A DNA stretch of 64,000 nt from JBJHDF01 sp050486405 (lineage in GTDB: Bacteria > Pseudomonadota > Gammaproteobacteria > Pseudomonadales > Cellvibrionaceae): positions 62,001-126,000 of the forward strand of contig JBJHDF010000009.1 in the NCBI GenBank assembly GCA_050486405.1, given 5' to 3'. Below, piece by piece: positions 32,775 through 42,139 of the stretch; position 1 is the stretch's first letter; every line of letters starts with the position of its first letter. The notes under the pieces are model-generated. The model saw nothing but the letters and a program-made list of their open reading frames with translations, did not search any database and was not told the DNA's origin. Made by a program: the position numbers and the translations under genes.

Positions 32775-33938
32775 TCAGGACAGCCGTGTCTTGAAGTCCT
32801 GATAGCCGAACTGCCGTACCACCTGCAACTCGTCGCTGCGCGAATCCCATATCGCAATGGCTGGCAGCCCAATACCGTTGAAGGTGGTGGTCTTCACCAT
32901 AGTGTAGTGAGCCATATCGGCAAACACCAGTCGCTGCCCCACTTGCAGGGGCTCGGGAAAGCTGTAGTCGCCAATGATATCACCAGCCAGGCAGGTCATA
33001 CCGCCCAGACGGTACAGATGAGGGTACTGTTCCGGCAGGCCCGCGCCAAGTATGTCCGCTCGGTAGGGCATTTCCAGGGTATCCGGCATATGGCAGGTGG
33101 CGGAGGTATCCAGGATAGCCTGATTCATGCCGTTCCAGGGCAAGTCCAACACTTCGCTAATCAGCACACCGGTACCGATAGCCACTGCTTCGCCGGGTTC
33201 CAGATAGACCTGTACGCCGTGGCGACCGGCAAAATCCCGCAGCAGCGCAATCAGTTCGTCCACCTGATAGTCCGGCCGGGTGATATGGTGACCACCACCG
33301 AAATTGACCCACTCCATCTGTTCGAGCCAGGGGCCAAATTTGGCCTCAAAGGCCGTCAAGGTTCTCTGCAATGGCGGCAAATCCTGCTCACAGAGGGTAT
33401 GAAAATGCAGGCCGCTGATACCCTCCAGCAGCTCCGGTTGAAAGCGCGATAGCGGCACACCCATACGGGAACAGGGCGCACAGGGGTCGTAGAGCGGCAC
33501 TTCCCCCTCGGAGTGTTCGGGATTCACCCGCAGGCCGAACTGCAACGATGAGCGCTCCTTCTGCGCGGCAAGCGCCTGTTCGCGAAAGCGCTGCCACTGG
33601 CTGAAGGAGTTGAATACTATGTGATCTGAAATTTCCAGCAGCCGGGTGAAATCCTCCGGGCGAAAGGCCGGTGAATAGGTGTGCACCTCACCGCCGTATT
33701 CTTCGCGTCCCAGCAGAGCTTCGTGCAAGCCACTGGCACAGGTACCGGAGAGAAAACCCTGGTACATGGGTGCCAGACTCCAACAGGAAAATGCCTTGAG
33801 CGCCGCCAGCACCTTGGCACCACTTTCCCTCTGCACCCGGTGCAATACCCGAAGGTTGTCCTCCACCGCCGCCCGATCCACGACGAAGCAGGGTGACGGT
33901 ACGCGACGGGCGTCAAAATGCTCGAAGTTATTGCGCAC
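32775..33938 (-). CDS. nspC: Carboxynorspermidine decarboxylase
   Basis: The 387-residue PLP enzyme of the alanine-racemase fold removes the carboxyl group from carboxynorspermidine or carboxyspermidine, giving norspermidine or spermidine. Visible features: PLP lysine in VLAALKAFS, VNFGGGHH, VYLEPGEAV and the Cys/Asp region near LDTSATCHMPD. It starts with GTG, 3 bp after the upstream carboxynorspermidine synthase stop. With that gene and speA it forms the alternative polyamine route known from Vibrio and many marine bacteria. Confidence 0.93.
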   Translation of the reverse strand: MRNNFEHFDARRVPSPCFVVDRAAVEDNLRVLHRVQRESGAKVLAALKAFSCWSLAPMYQGFLSGTCASGLHEALLGREEYGGEVHTYSPAFRPEDFTRLLEISDHIVFNSFSQWQRFREQALAAQKERSSLQFGLRVNPEHSEGEVPLYDPCAPCSRMGVPLSRFQPELLEGISGLHFHTLCEQDLPPLQRTLTAFEAKFGPWLEQMEWVNFGGGHHITRPDYQVDELIALLRDFAGRHGVQVYLEPGEAVAIGTGVLISEVLDLPWNGMNQAILDTSATCHMPDTLEMPYRADILGAGLPEQYPHLYRLGGMTCLAGDIIGDYSFPEPLQVGQRLVFADMAHYTMVKTTTFNGIGLPAIAIWDSRSDELQVVRQFGYQDFKTRLS

Positions 33939-33941
33939 GAC

Positions 33942-35144
33942 CTAGTCTTCCATTCCCAGAGTGCCGTCCAGTTCCACGACTTCCCAGGGCAGTCCGTACC
34001 GATTCAGATCCGCCATAAAGGGGTCCGGATCCATCTGCTCCATGTTCCAGACACCGGGCGCCATCCACTTGCCCTCCAGCATCATCTTGGCGCCAATCAT
34101 CGCCGGTACGCCGGTGGTATAGGAAATGGCCTGGGACTGGACCTCCTGATAGCAGGCTTCGTGGTCACAGATGTTGTAGATATATACCGTCTTTTCCTTG
34201 CCGTCGCGCACACCACGAGCGACACAACCAATACAGGTTTTTCCCTTGGTGAGGGGGCCAAGGCTGGCCGGGTCCGGCAAGAGTGCCTTGAGAAACTGTA
34301 GCGGGATGATCTGCTGCCCTTCAAACTCCACCGGCTCAATGGACGTCATGCCGACATTACCCAGCACTTCAAGATGCTTCAGATAGTTGTCGGAGAAAGT
34401 CATCCAGAAACGGGCACGTTTGATGTCCGGAAAGTGCCGGGTAATGGACTCAAGCTCCTCGTGATACATCAGATAGATCTTTTTCGGGCCGATACCCGCC
34501 GGAAAATCGAACAACCGGTTTTCCGACAGCGGCTCGGTTTCCCGCCACTGACCGTCCTGCCAGAAACGCCCCTTGGCGGTGACTTCCCGGATATTGATCT
34601 CCGGATTAAAATTGGTGGCAAAGGGTTTGCCGTGATCACCGGCGTTGCAGTCGATGATATCCAGATAGTGAATCTCATCCAGATAGTGCTTCTTGATATA
34701 GGCGGTGTACACATTGGTGACACCGGGATCAAAACCGGAGCCGAGCAGTGCCATCAGGCGGGCGCCGAGAAACTTGTCCTGGTAGGCCCACTGCCACTTG
34801 TATTCGAACTTTGCCTCACCCGGCGGCTCGTAATTAGCGGTATCCAGATAGTGCACACCGGCCTCGAGGCAGGCGTCCATGATCGTCAGATCCTGATAGG
34901 GCAAAGCGACATTGATCACCAGCTCAGGTTTTTCTTCACGCAGCAGTGCCACCAACTCGGGGACCTTGTCGGCGTCAACCTGGGCAGTTTTGATGGGCCT
35001 CTTAATCTGCGCGGCAATGGCATCGCATTTGGCCTTGGTACGGCTGGCCAAAACGATTTCAGAAAACACTTCCGGCACCTGGGCGCATTTGTGAGCTACC
35101 ACACCGCCAACTCCGCCAGCACCGATTATCAATACTTTCGCCAC
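33942..35144 (-). CDS. Carboxynorspermidine synthase (saccharopine dehydrogenase family)
   Basis: The 400-residue NADPH-dependent enzyme condenses aspartate semialdehyde with diaminopropane or putrescine. Rossmann motif VLIIGAGGVGGVVAHKCAQ opens the protein, followed by the family block NVALPYQDLTIMDACLEAGV. A 3-bp gap links it to nspC, and its start lies 14 bp after the speA stop. Gene order and family match the Vibrio carboxynorspermidine pathway; lysine metabolism is unlikely given the neighbours. Confidence 0.92.
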   Translation of the reverse strand: MAKVLIIGAGGVGGVVAHKCAQVPEVFSEIVLASRTKAKCDAIAAQIKRPIKTAQVDADKVPELVALLREEKPELVINVALPYQDLTIMDACLEAGVHYLDTANYEPPGEAKFEYKWQWAYQDKFLGARLMALLGSGFDPGVTNVYTAYIKKHYLDEIHYLDIIDCNAGDHGKPFATNFNPEINIREVTAKGRFWQDGQWRETEPLSENRLFDFPAGIGPKKIYLMYHEELESITRHFPDIKRARFWMTFSDNYLKHLEVLGNVGMTSIEPVEFEGQQIIPLQFLKALLPDPASLGPLTKGKTCIGCVARGVRDGKEKTVYIYNICDHEACYQEVQSQAISYTTGVPAMIGAKMMLEGKWMAPGVWNMEQMDPDPFMADLNRYGLPWEVVELDGTLGMED

Positions 35145-35158
35145 GGTATTACCTCCCC

Positions 35159-37093
35159 TTATCGTTCAAAATAGGTGTAGCCTCTGAGGCTTTCGGAATA
35201 GGCAGCCAGCATCTGCTGGCGATCAGAGACGCTGATGCGCCCATCCCGCACCGCCTGCTCGGCAGTGCGGCGAAACTTCTGGAACATGGCCTGGGGATCG
35301 TATTCCACATAGCTCAGGACATCCGAGATACTATCTCCGTGCAGCTCGTGCACAAAATCCAGACTGCCGTCATCATTGATGCGCACACTGGCGACGTTGG
35401 TATCGCCAAAGAGATTGTGCAAGTCGCCCAGTGTTTCCTGGTAGGCCCCCACCAGAAATACCCCCAAATAGTATTCCTCTCCCGCTTTCACAGGGTGCAA
35501 CGGCAACACCGTCTTTTCGCCCTCCGGGCTGACAAATCGGTCAAGCTTGCCATCGCAGTCGCAGGTCAGGTCGGCAATAATGGCACTGCGCACCGGTTCT
35601 TCATTGAGCCGGTGTATGGGCATTACCGGGAACACCTGGTCGATGGCCCAGGAGTCGGGCAGAGACTGAAAAACACTGAAATTGCCGTAGTAAATATCCG
35701 CCAGCTGTTCAGACAGACTTTCCAGTTCTGCGGGGATACGCTTCAGGTCAGGCAGGAGCGCAGCGATCTTCTGCAGGCCTGCCAGATAGAGGTTTTCACC
35801 GAAGGCCCGGCTGCGCAGATTAATATCACCGCGATAGAACAGATCGCGAACCTGATCCCGATAATAGATGACGTCGTTGTAGCATTCCTGGATATTTTCG
35901 ATACGAATATTTTTCTGAGCGTACCAGAGGTTGGAAATCTGCTCATGCACACCTTCGGGCAACTCATCGGGCAGTGGTGAGGGCTCAAAGTGCCCAACAT
36001 CGAGTACATTGAACAGTAGCACAGCGGTGTGGGCCACCGTGGCACGACCCGATTCCGTAACAATGACGGGGTGAGGAATACTATGGGGTGCCAGCGACTG
36101 CTGAATGGCTTCCACAACGTCTACGCAGTACTCCTGCACCGAGTAGTTTCGGCTGTGGCCGCTATTGCTGTTACTGCCGTCGTAATCTACCGCGAGGCCA
36201 CCCCCCAGATCAATATAGCCAAGCGGAGCGCCCTCCTCCACCAGGTCAATATAGTAACGACAGGCTTCCAGCACACCACTGCGGATACTACGGATATTGG
36301 GTATCTGTGAACCCAGATGAAAATGTAGCAACTGAAAGCAGTGTAACAAACCTGCCTCGCGCAAGCTGTCGACAACGTCCACCAGTTGGTTGGTGGTCAG
36401 CCCGAAAAGACTGCGATCACCGCTGTCTTCACTCCAGTGCCCTTCCACCTTGGTGGACAGCTTGAGACGAGCGCCGATCAATGGCTCTATGCCCAGCGCG
36501 CGACTGCGCTCGATCACAAAAGGAACTTCCGCCGGGGTCTCCAGCACAAAGAAACACTTGAAACCCAGCTTGCAGGCCTGCAAACCGAGATCAATAAACT
36601 CGGCGTCCTTGTAACCATTGCAGATGATCAGGCTTTCCCGGTCTTCCAGGGTAGCCATGGCAATCAATAACTCCGCCTTGCTGCCCGCTTCCAATCCGTG
36701 GTGATAGCGTTGACCAAAGCGGGCGATCTCGGCCACCACATGGCTCTGTTGATTCACTTTAATGGGAAAAGCACCGCGGTACTGTCCCTGATAACCACAG
36801 GCATCGATGGCGCTGGCAAATGCTTCATTGAGAGTACTGATACGGCTGTCTACCAGATTTTCCAGGCGCAGCAGCACTGGCATTTCCAGGCCTCGCTGCT
36901 GAAGTCCGTCAACGACATCCACCAAGGAAACGGCAGCCTCGCTACCATTACCCGGTGCACGAACAATCACTTCGCCCTTGTCGGAAATACCGAAGTAGCC
37001 GCTGCCCCACTCATCAATACCGTAGAGTTCAGCGGAACGTTTGACCGACCAGGTACTGGCCGCTTTGTTGCTCTCACTCAATGTCGTCACCAC
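35159..37093 (-). CDS. speA: Biosynthetic arginine decarboxylase
   Basis: The 644-residue PLP enzyme converts arginine to agmatine, the entry to putrescine. Family segments include YGIDEWGSGYFGISDKG, FPIKVNQQ (PLP lysine), LHFHLGSQI and the large insert with C-terminal SYVEYDPQAMFQKFRR. The GTG at 37093 is adjacent to another GTG at 37090, so the exact start is uncertain by one codon. It heads the polyamine gene set; a hairpin at 37118-37139 separates it from sucD upstream. Confidence 0.94.
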   Translation of the reverse strand: MVTTLSESNKAASTWSVKRSAELYGIDEWGSGYFGISDKGEVIVRAPGNGSEAAVSLVDVVDGLQQRGLEMPVLLRLENLVDSRISTLNEAFASAIDACGYQGQYRGAFPIKVNQQSHVVAEIARFGQRYHHGLEAGSKAELLIAMATLEDRESLIICNGYKDAEFIDLGLQACKLGFKCFFVLETPAEVPFVIERSRALGIEPLIGARLKLSTKVEGHWSEDSGDRSLFGLTTNQLVDVVDSLREAGLLHCFQLLHFHLGSQIPNIRSIRSGVLEACRYYIDLVEEGAPLGYIDLGGGLAVDYDGSNSNSGHSRNYSVQEYCVDVVEAIQQSLAPHSIPHPVIVTESGRATVAHTAVLLFNVLDVGHFEPSPLPDELPEGVHEQISNLWYAQKNIRIENIQECYNDVIYYRDQVRDLFYRGDINLRSRAFGENLYLAGLQKIAALLPDLKRIPAELESLSEQLADIYYGNFSVFQSLPDSWAIDQVFPVMPIHRLNEEPVRSAIIADLTCDCDGKLDRFVSPEGEKTVLPLHPVKAGEEYYLGVFLVGAYQETLGDLHNLFGDTNVASVRINDDGSLDFVHELHGDSISDVLSYVEYDPQAMFQKFRRTAEQAVRDGRISVSDRQQMLAAYSESLRGYTYFER

Positions 37094-37117
37094 CTGTAAT
37101 TACGCCAATAAACGAAA

Positions 37118-37139
37118 TAGGCGGTCCCTGGACCGCCTA
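37118..37139 (-). terminator. Hairpin between sucD and speA
   Basis: A perfect 10-bp stem TAGGCGGTCC with a 2-base loop, followed on the minus strand by TATTTCGTTTATT. It lies 35 bp after the sucD stop and 25 bp before speA, and probably ends the TCA transcript. The T-tract is interrupted, so the terminator may be leaky. Confidence 0.65.
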
Positions 37140-37173
37140 CCGTTACTGCACAGAGTACTACTTTCGCCGATGG

Positions 37174-38046
37174 CTACCAGCCAGTCAACTCTTTCAGGGC
37201 ACTGCCTATATCCGCCAGACTGCGAACTGTCTTGACGCCGGCGTCTTCGAGCGCAGCGAACTTCTCATTAGCGGTACCCTTACCGCCGGCAATAATGGCG
37301 CCGGCATGCCCCATACGCTTGCCTGCCGGAGCAGTAACACCGGCGATATAGGAGACAACCGGCTTGCTGACGTTGGCTTTGATAAAGGCTGCTGCCTCCT
37401 CCTCCGCAGTGCCGCCGATTTCCCCAATCATGACAATCGCTTCAGTGGCCGGGTCATCCTGGAACAACTGCAGGATATCGATAAAGTTGGAACCCGGAAT
37501 CGGGTCACCACCAATACCGACGCAGGTGGATTGACCAAAGCCGTAATCCGTGGTCTGCTTGACCGCTTCATAGGTCAGGGTACCAGATCGCGATACAATG
37601 CCAACCTTGCCGGCCTTGTGAATATGACCGGGCATAATGCCTATCTTGCACTCCCCTGGGGTGATAACACCGGGACAGTTGGGGCCGATAAGGCGCACAC
37701 CCAATTCGTCGCACTTGACCTTGCAATCGAGCATATCCAACGTGGGAATACCCTCGGTAATGCAGACAATCAACTGAATGCCGGCATTGGCCGCTTCCAG
37801 AATCGAGTCCTTACAAAATGCTGCGGGCACATAAATGACCGATGCTTCAGCACCAGTGGCTTCCACCGCTTCCACAACGGTATTGAATACCGGCAGGCCC
37901 AGATGAGTCTGGCCGCCCTTGCCCGGCGTTACGCCACCCACCATTTTTGTGCCGTAAGCAATCGCCTGTTCGGAGTGAAAGGTACCCTGAGCGCCGGTAA
38001 AGCCCTGACAGATTACCCTGGTATTGCGATCGATCAGAATGCTCAT
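37174..38046 (-). CDS. sucD: Succinyl-CoA synthetase alpha subunit
   Basis: The 290-residue subunit binds CoA and carries the phosphorylated His in KRMGHAGAII. The N-terminal Rossmann segment (VICQGFTGAQGTFH) and IGPNCPGVITPGE are typical. Its ATG overlaps the sucC stop by 3 bases (ATGA). With SucC it makes ATP/GTP from succinyl-CoA in the TCA cycle. Confidence 0.97.
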   Translation of the reverse strand: MSILIDRNTRVICQGFTGAQGTFHSEQAIAYGTKMVGGVTPGKGGQTHLGLPVFNTVVEAVEATGAEASVIYVPAAFCKDSILEAANAGIQLIVCITEGIPTLDMLDCKVKCDELGVRLIGPNCPGVITPGECKIGIMPGHIHKAGKVGIVSRSGTLTYEAVKQTTDYGFGQSTCVGIGGDPIPGSNFIDILQLFQDDPATEAIVMIGEIGGTAEEEAAAFIKANVSKPVVSYIAGVTAPAGKRMGHAGAIIAGGKGTANEKFAALEDAGVKTVRSLADIGSALKELTGW

Positions 38047-39212
38047 TGGGCACCTCCGGCTGCTTTAACCACCTGCTGGGCTGCATCTGTCAGACTGGTG
38101 GCGGCAATAATGTTCAAGCCGCTGTCGGCCAGCAGTTTCGCGCCATTCTCGGCGTTATTGCCTTCCAAACGTACCACTACCGGCACCTCGACACCCACTT
38201 CCTCAACAGCGCCGATAACACCCTCGGCGATGAGATCGCAACGAACGATACCACCGAAAATATTGATTAGAACCGCCTTGACATTCTTATCCGAGAGAAT
38301 GATCTTGAAGGCTTCAACCACCCGCTCCTTGGTGGCGCCACCGCCCACATCAAGGAAGTTCGCCGGTGCGCCACCGTACAGCTTGACGATATCCATGGTG
38401 CCCATGGCCAGACCTGCACCGTTGACCATGCAGCCAATATTGCCGTCCAGCGCCACATAGTTGAGTTCCCATTTGGCGGCGTGAGCTTCGCGCTCGTCTT
38501 CCTGGGAAGGATCATGCATTTCGCGCAGATCCGGATGACGATAAAGCGCGTTGCCATCGATGGCCACTTTGGCATCCAGGCAATGCAAATCACCGGCGGG
38601 GGTGATTACCAGCGGATTGATCTCCAGCAGTGCCAGATCTTTTTCCTTAAACATTTTTGCCAGCGCCAGGAAGATCTTGACGAACTGTCCAATCTGCTTG
38701 CCTTCAAGACCCAGCCTGAAAGCCAGATCCCGGCCCTGATATGGCTGGGCGCCAACCAGCGGGTCGATCACTGCGCGAAGAATCTTCTCCGGCGTTTCTT
38801 CCGCGACTTTTTCGATTTCGACGCCACCCTCAGTGGACGCCATAAACACAATGCGACGGCTGGAGCGGTCAACTACCGCACCCAGATACAGCTCACGCGC
38901 TATATCAGTGCAGGTCTCTACCAGAATCCGGCTGACCGGCTGACCATTTTCGTCGGTCTGATAGGTGACCAGGTTGTTGCCCAGCCACTTCTTGGCAAAC
39001 GCTTCAATGTCGGCCTTGGATTTAACCAGCTTGACACCGCCAGCTTTGCCGCGTCCGCCTGCGTGCACCTGCGCCTTGACCACAAACTCGTCGCCGCCGA
39101 TGATATCGGCAGCGGCGGCGGCCTCGGCCGGCGTCTGGGCAGCAACGCCCCTGGATACCGGCAAGCCATACTGGGCAAACAACTGCTTGCCCTGATACTC
39201 ATGTAAATTCAT
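38043..39212 (-). CDS. sucC: Succinyl-CoA synthetase beta subunit
   Basis: The 389-residue ATP-grasp subunit starts at ATG 39212 (MNLHEYQGKQLFAQYGLPV), the canonical N-terminus; a longer in-frame reading to 39296 is only leader sequence. Motifs VKAQVHAGGRGKAGGVKL and NIFGGIVRCDLIAEG mark nucleotide and CoA contacts. Operon order is lpd-sucC-sucD. Confidence 0.97.
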   Translation of the reverse strand: MNLHEYQGKQLFAQYGLPVSRGVAAQTPAEAAAAADIIGGDEFVVKAQVHAGGRGKAGGVKLVKSKADIEAFAKKWLGNNLVTYQTDENGQPVSRILVETCTDIARELYLGAVVDRSSRRIVFMASTEGGVEIEKVAEETPEKILRAVIDPLVGAQPYQGRDLAFRLGLEGKQIGQFVKIFLALAKMFKEKDLALLEINPLVITPAGDLHCLDAKVAIDGNALYRHPDLREMHDPSQEDEREAHAAKWELNYVALDGNIGCMVNGAGLAMGTMDIVKLYGGAPANFLDVGGGATKERVVEAFKIILSDKNVKAVLINIFGGIVRCDLIAEGVIGAVEEVGVEVPVVVRLEGNNAENGAKLLADSGLNIIAATSLTDAAQQVVKAAGGAQ

Positions 39213-39270
39213 GATGTGTTTCCGTCTTAACCCACGGGCGGGCGCTAAGGCCCGACCTTGAACGACAATT

Positions 39271-39291
39271 GGCAGGCCGTGATGGCCTGCC
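39271..39291 (-). other. Intercistronic hairpin between lpd and sucC
   Basis: GGCAGGCC and GGCCTGCC pair (8 bp) around a 5-base loop, 23 bp after the lpd stop. On the minus strand no T-run follows, so it is more likely an RNA processing or stability element than a full terminator. Confidence 0.5.
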
Positions 39292-39314
39292 CCCATATGC
39301 GCGGTTAGGGATTA

Positions 39315-40757
39315 TTATTTGCGCTTCTTCTTGTTGGCGATGTGTATGGCATGACCATGCACCGCCAAGGCTGCTTCATGTATTGCTTCTGACATTGTCG
39401 GATGACCAAATACCATCATGCCCAGGTCCTCCGCGCTGGAGCCAAACTCCATGGCGATGGCCACTTCCTGAATGAGATCTGCAGCGCTGGGGCCGACTAT
39501 ATGGCAACCGAGAATTCTATCGGTATCGGCGTGGGCAATGATCTTGACCAACCCTTCGGTTTCGTTGGCGGCCATGGCACGGCCACTGGCGGCAAACGGG
39601 AAAGTGCCGATATTGTACGGCTCACCGTCGGCCTTGACTTGCTCTTCAGTGCGTCCCACCGACGCCACTTCCGGGTGCGTATAGATCACGTTTGGAATAA
39701 CGTCGTAGTTCATCACAGTCTTCTGGCCAGCGATTCGTTCCGCCACCATCACGCCTTCTTCCGACCCCTTGTGGGCCAACATGGGGCCGCGCACCACATC
39801 ACCGATGGCCCAAACGCCGGGAATCTCAGAGGCACAATGCTCGTCCACAAAAATAAAGCCGCGCTCGTCCAGGCTGACACCACTGTCGGCGGATAACAGA
39901 CCCTCAGTGTAAGGTCTGCGACCCACACAGACAATCAGTTTGTCGAATGTCTCCTGCTGTTCCTTACCATCCTGATTGGTGTAGGTAACAACTACTTTCT
40001 TGCCCTTGACTTCAGTGCCCGTCACCCGACAGCTCAGGCGAATATCGAGACCTTGTTTGGTAAGAATCTTCTGAGTTTCCTTGGCAATCTGCTGATCCAT
40101 AATGGCCAAGAACTTGTCCATGGCTTCCAGCACCACAACGTCGGCGCCAAGACGGTTCCACACGCTGCCCAGCTCCAGGCCGATAACACCGGCGCCGATC
40201 ACACCAAGGCGCTTGGGCACTGCGTCAAACTCCAGCGCACCAGTGGAATCCACTATCAGGTCACCATTGATCTTGGCCACGGAAATATCGATGGGTGTAG
40301 AGCCGGACGCGAGAATAACGTGATCGGCTTGCAGTTCGCGGGTATTGCCATCGTGGTCTTTCAGTTCCACCCGGCGATTGGCAAGCAATTTCCCGGTACC
40401 AAAGAGGCTGGTAACGCCATTGGCCTTGAACAGGGCCGCAATACCTCCGGTAAGCTGTTTTACGATCTTGTTTTTTCGCTCCAGCATCTGGCCGACATTG
40501 ATGGACACGCCCTTGTGGCTGATGCCATGAACTTCCAGCTCTTCCTTTGCCTCGTGGTATTTGTAGGCGGAGTCCAGCAACGCTTTTGAGGGGATGCAGC
40601 CAACGTTCAGACAGGTGCCACCATTGACGCCCTTGCCTTCGTCGTTGCGCCACTTTTCAATACAGGCGGTTTTCAGACCCAGCTGCGCGGCACGGATAGC
40701 GGCCACGTAGCCGGCGGGGCCGGAGCCAATTACGATTACATCAAATTTGTCAGACAT
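39315..40757 (-). CDS. lpd: Dihydrolipoyl dehydrogenase (E3)
   Basis: The 480-residue flavoprotein reoxidises lipoamide for 2-oxoglutarate dehydrogenase and probably other complexes. It has FAD motif VIGSGPAGYVAAIRAAQ, redox disulfide GGTCLNVGCIPSK, NAD motif VIGAGVIGLELG and the active-site HPTMSEAIHEA. It ends in a basic KKKRK tail. It lies between sucB and sucC, as in Pseudomonas. Confidence 0.97.
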   Translation of the reverse strand: MSDKFDVIVIGSGPAGYVAAIRAAQLGLKTACIEKWRNDEGKGVNGGTCLNVGCIPSKALLDSAYKYHEAKEELEVHGISHKGVSINVGQMLERKNKIVKQLTGGIAALFKANGVTSLFGTGKLLANRRVELKDHDGNTRELQADHVILASGSTPIDISVAKINGDLIVDSTGALEFDAVPKRLGVIGAGVIGLELGSVWNRLGADVVVLEAMDKFLAIMDQQIAKETQKILTKQGLDIRLSCRVTGTEVKGKKVVVTYTNQDGKEQQETFDKLIVCVGRRPYTEGLLSADSGVSLDERGFIFVDEHCASEIPGVWAIGDVVRGPMLAHKGSEEGVMVAERIAGQKTVMNYDVIPNVIYTHPEVASVGRTEEQVKADGEPYNIGTFPFAASGRAMAANETEGLVKIIAHADTDRILGCHIVGPSAADLIQEVAIAMEFGSSAEDLGMMVFGHPTMSEAIHEAALAVHGHAIHIANKKKRK

Positions 40758-40832
40758 AGCCTTTTTCCGAATCTGTTAATTGCGGCTGCGTGCAGACCAG
40801 CGGCAACCAAATAAATGAAAATGTACGTGCGG

Positions 40833-42077
40833 CTAGAGTTCCAGCAGTATCCGCGCCGGATCTTCCAGCAGATCCTTGATAGCCACCAAAAACTGCACTG
40901 CGTCCTTGCCATCAAGCAGGCGATGATCATAGGACAGCGCAAGGTACATCATGGGCAGAATTTTCACTTCACCATTGACCGCCATGGGCCGCTCCTGGAT
41001 CTTGTGCATACCCAATATGGCCGTCTGCGGCGGGTTGAGAATCGGCGTCGACAGCAGGGAACCGAACACACCGCCATTGGTAATGGTGAAGGTGCCGCCG
41101 GTCATTTCCTCGATACTCAACTTGCCGTCTCGGGCACGCAGACCGTAGTCGCGAATAGTGCCCTCAATCTGAGCCAGACTCATGGCTTCGGCATTACGCA
41201 ATACCGGTACTACCAGACCTTTCTCGGTAGAAACTGCCACACCAATATCCTGATAACCGTGGTAAACGATATCGCTGCCATCAATAGATGCGTTAACAGC
41301 AGGAAAGCGGCGCAAAGCTTCGGCAGCCGCCTTGACGAAGAAGCCCATAAATCCCAAGCGGGTGCCGTTATGCGTCTTCTCAAACTGGTCCTTGTAGCGC
41401 GAGCGCAGCTCCATCACCGGCGCCATATTCACTTCGTTGAAAGTGGTCAACATCGCTGTGGAAGTGGACGCTTCCAGCAAGCGCTCTGCAATGCGCTTGC
41501 GCAGACGGGTCATGGGTACGCGTTTTTCGTGGCGCTCGCCCTGCGGCTCAGGGGCAGTGTCTGTTGGCGCTGAAGCAGGCTTTTCCTGTGATTTTTCGGG
41601 CTTGTTTTTCAGGAAGTTGACCATGTCTTCCTTGGTGACCCGGCCGTCCTTGCCCGTGCCGGCAACGTCAGCTGGATTCACGCTATTTTCATCGGCCAGC
41701 TTGCGCGCCGCCGGACTGAGCAGCTTCTCTTCGTCAGAACCCTGGTCCTCGTCACCGCCTTCCGCTGAGCCGGCTTGGGATTTGCCCGCCGCAGACTTTT
41801 CACCGCCATCGGCTTTCGTGTCTGATTTCTCTGCCCCAGAACCTTTTTCAAATTTTGCAATCACCTCACCGCTCAGTACGGTATCTCCCTCTTCCTTGAG
41901 TACCTTGCTGATACTGCCGTCAGCGGGCGCTACAACTTCAAGCACCACCTTGTCGGTTTCGATATCGACAATCAACTCATCGCGGGAGACCGCTTCACCA
42001 GGCTTCTTGTGCCAGGTTGCCACAGTACCGTCCTGTACCGACTCCGGAAATGTGGGGGCTTTGATTTCAATACTCAT
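40833..42077 (-). CDS. sucB: Dihydrolipoamide succinyltransferase (E2)
   Basis: The 414-residue protein has one lipoyl domain (lysine in IETDKVVLEV, about residue 43), an acidic/Ala linker, an E1/E3-binding domain (LSPAARKLADENSVNPADV) and a catalytic domain ending with SYDHRLLDGKDAVQFL. It forms the core of the 2-oxoglutarate dehydrogenase complex. It lies 62 bp after sucA and 75 bp before lpd. Confidence 0.97.
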   Translation of the reverse strand: MSIEIKAPTFPESVQDGTVATWHKKPGEAVSRDELIVDIETDKVVLEVVAPADGSISKVLKEEGDTVLSGEVIAKFEKGSGAEKSDTKADGGEKSAAGKSQAGSAEGGDEDQGSDEEKLLSPAARKLADENSVNPADVAGTGKDGRVTKEDMVNFLKNKPEKSQEKPASAPTDTAPEPQGERHEKRVPMTRLRKRIAERLLEASTSTAMLTTFNEVNMAPVMELRSRYKDQFEKTHNGTRLGFMGFFVKAAAEALRRFPAVNASIDGSDIVYHGYQDIGVAVSTEKGLVVPVLRNAEAMSLAQIEGTIRDYGLRARDGKLSIEEMTGGTFTITNGGVFGSLLSTPILNPPQTAILGMHKIQERPMAVNGEVKILPMMYLALSYDHRLLDGKDAVQFLVAIKDLLEDPARILLEL

Positions 42078-42139
42078 TTCTTTTCCTTAGCTGTCGCTTG
42101 GGTTCTGGCAATACCGGGGTATTGCAGCGTCAATTCAAT

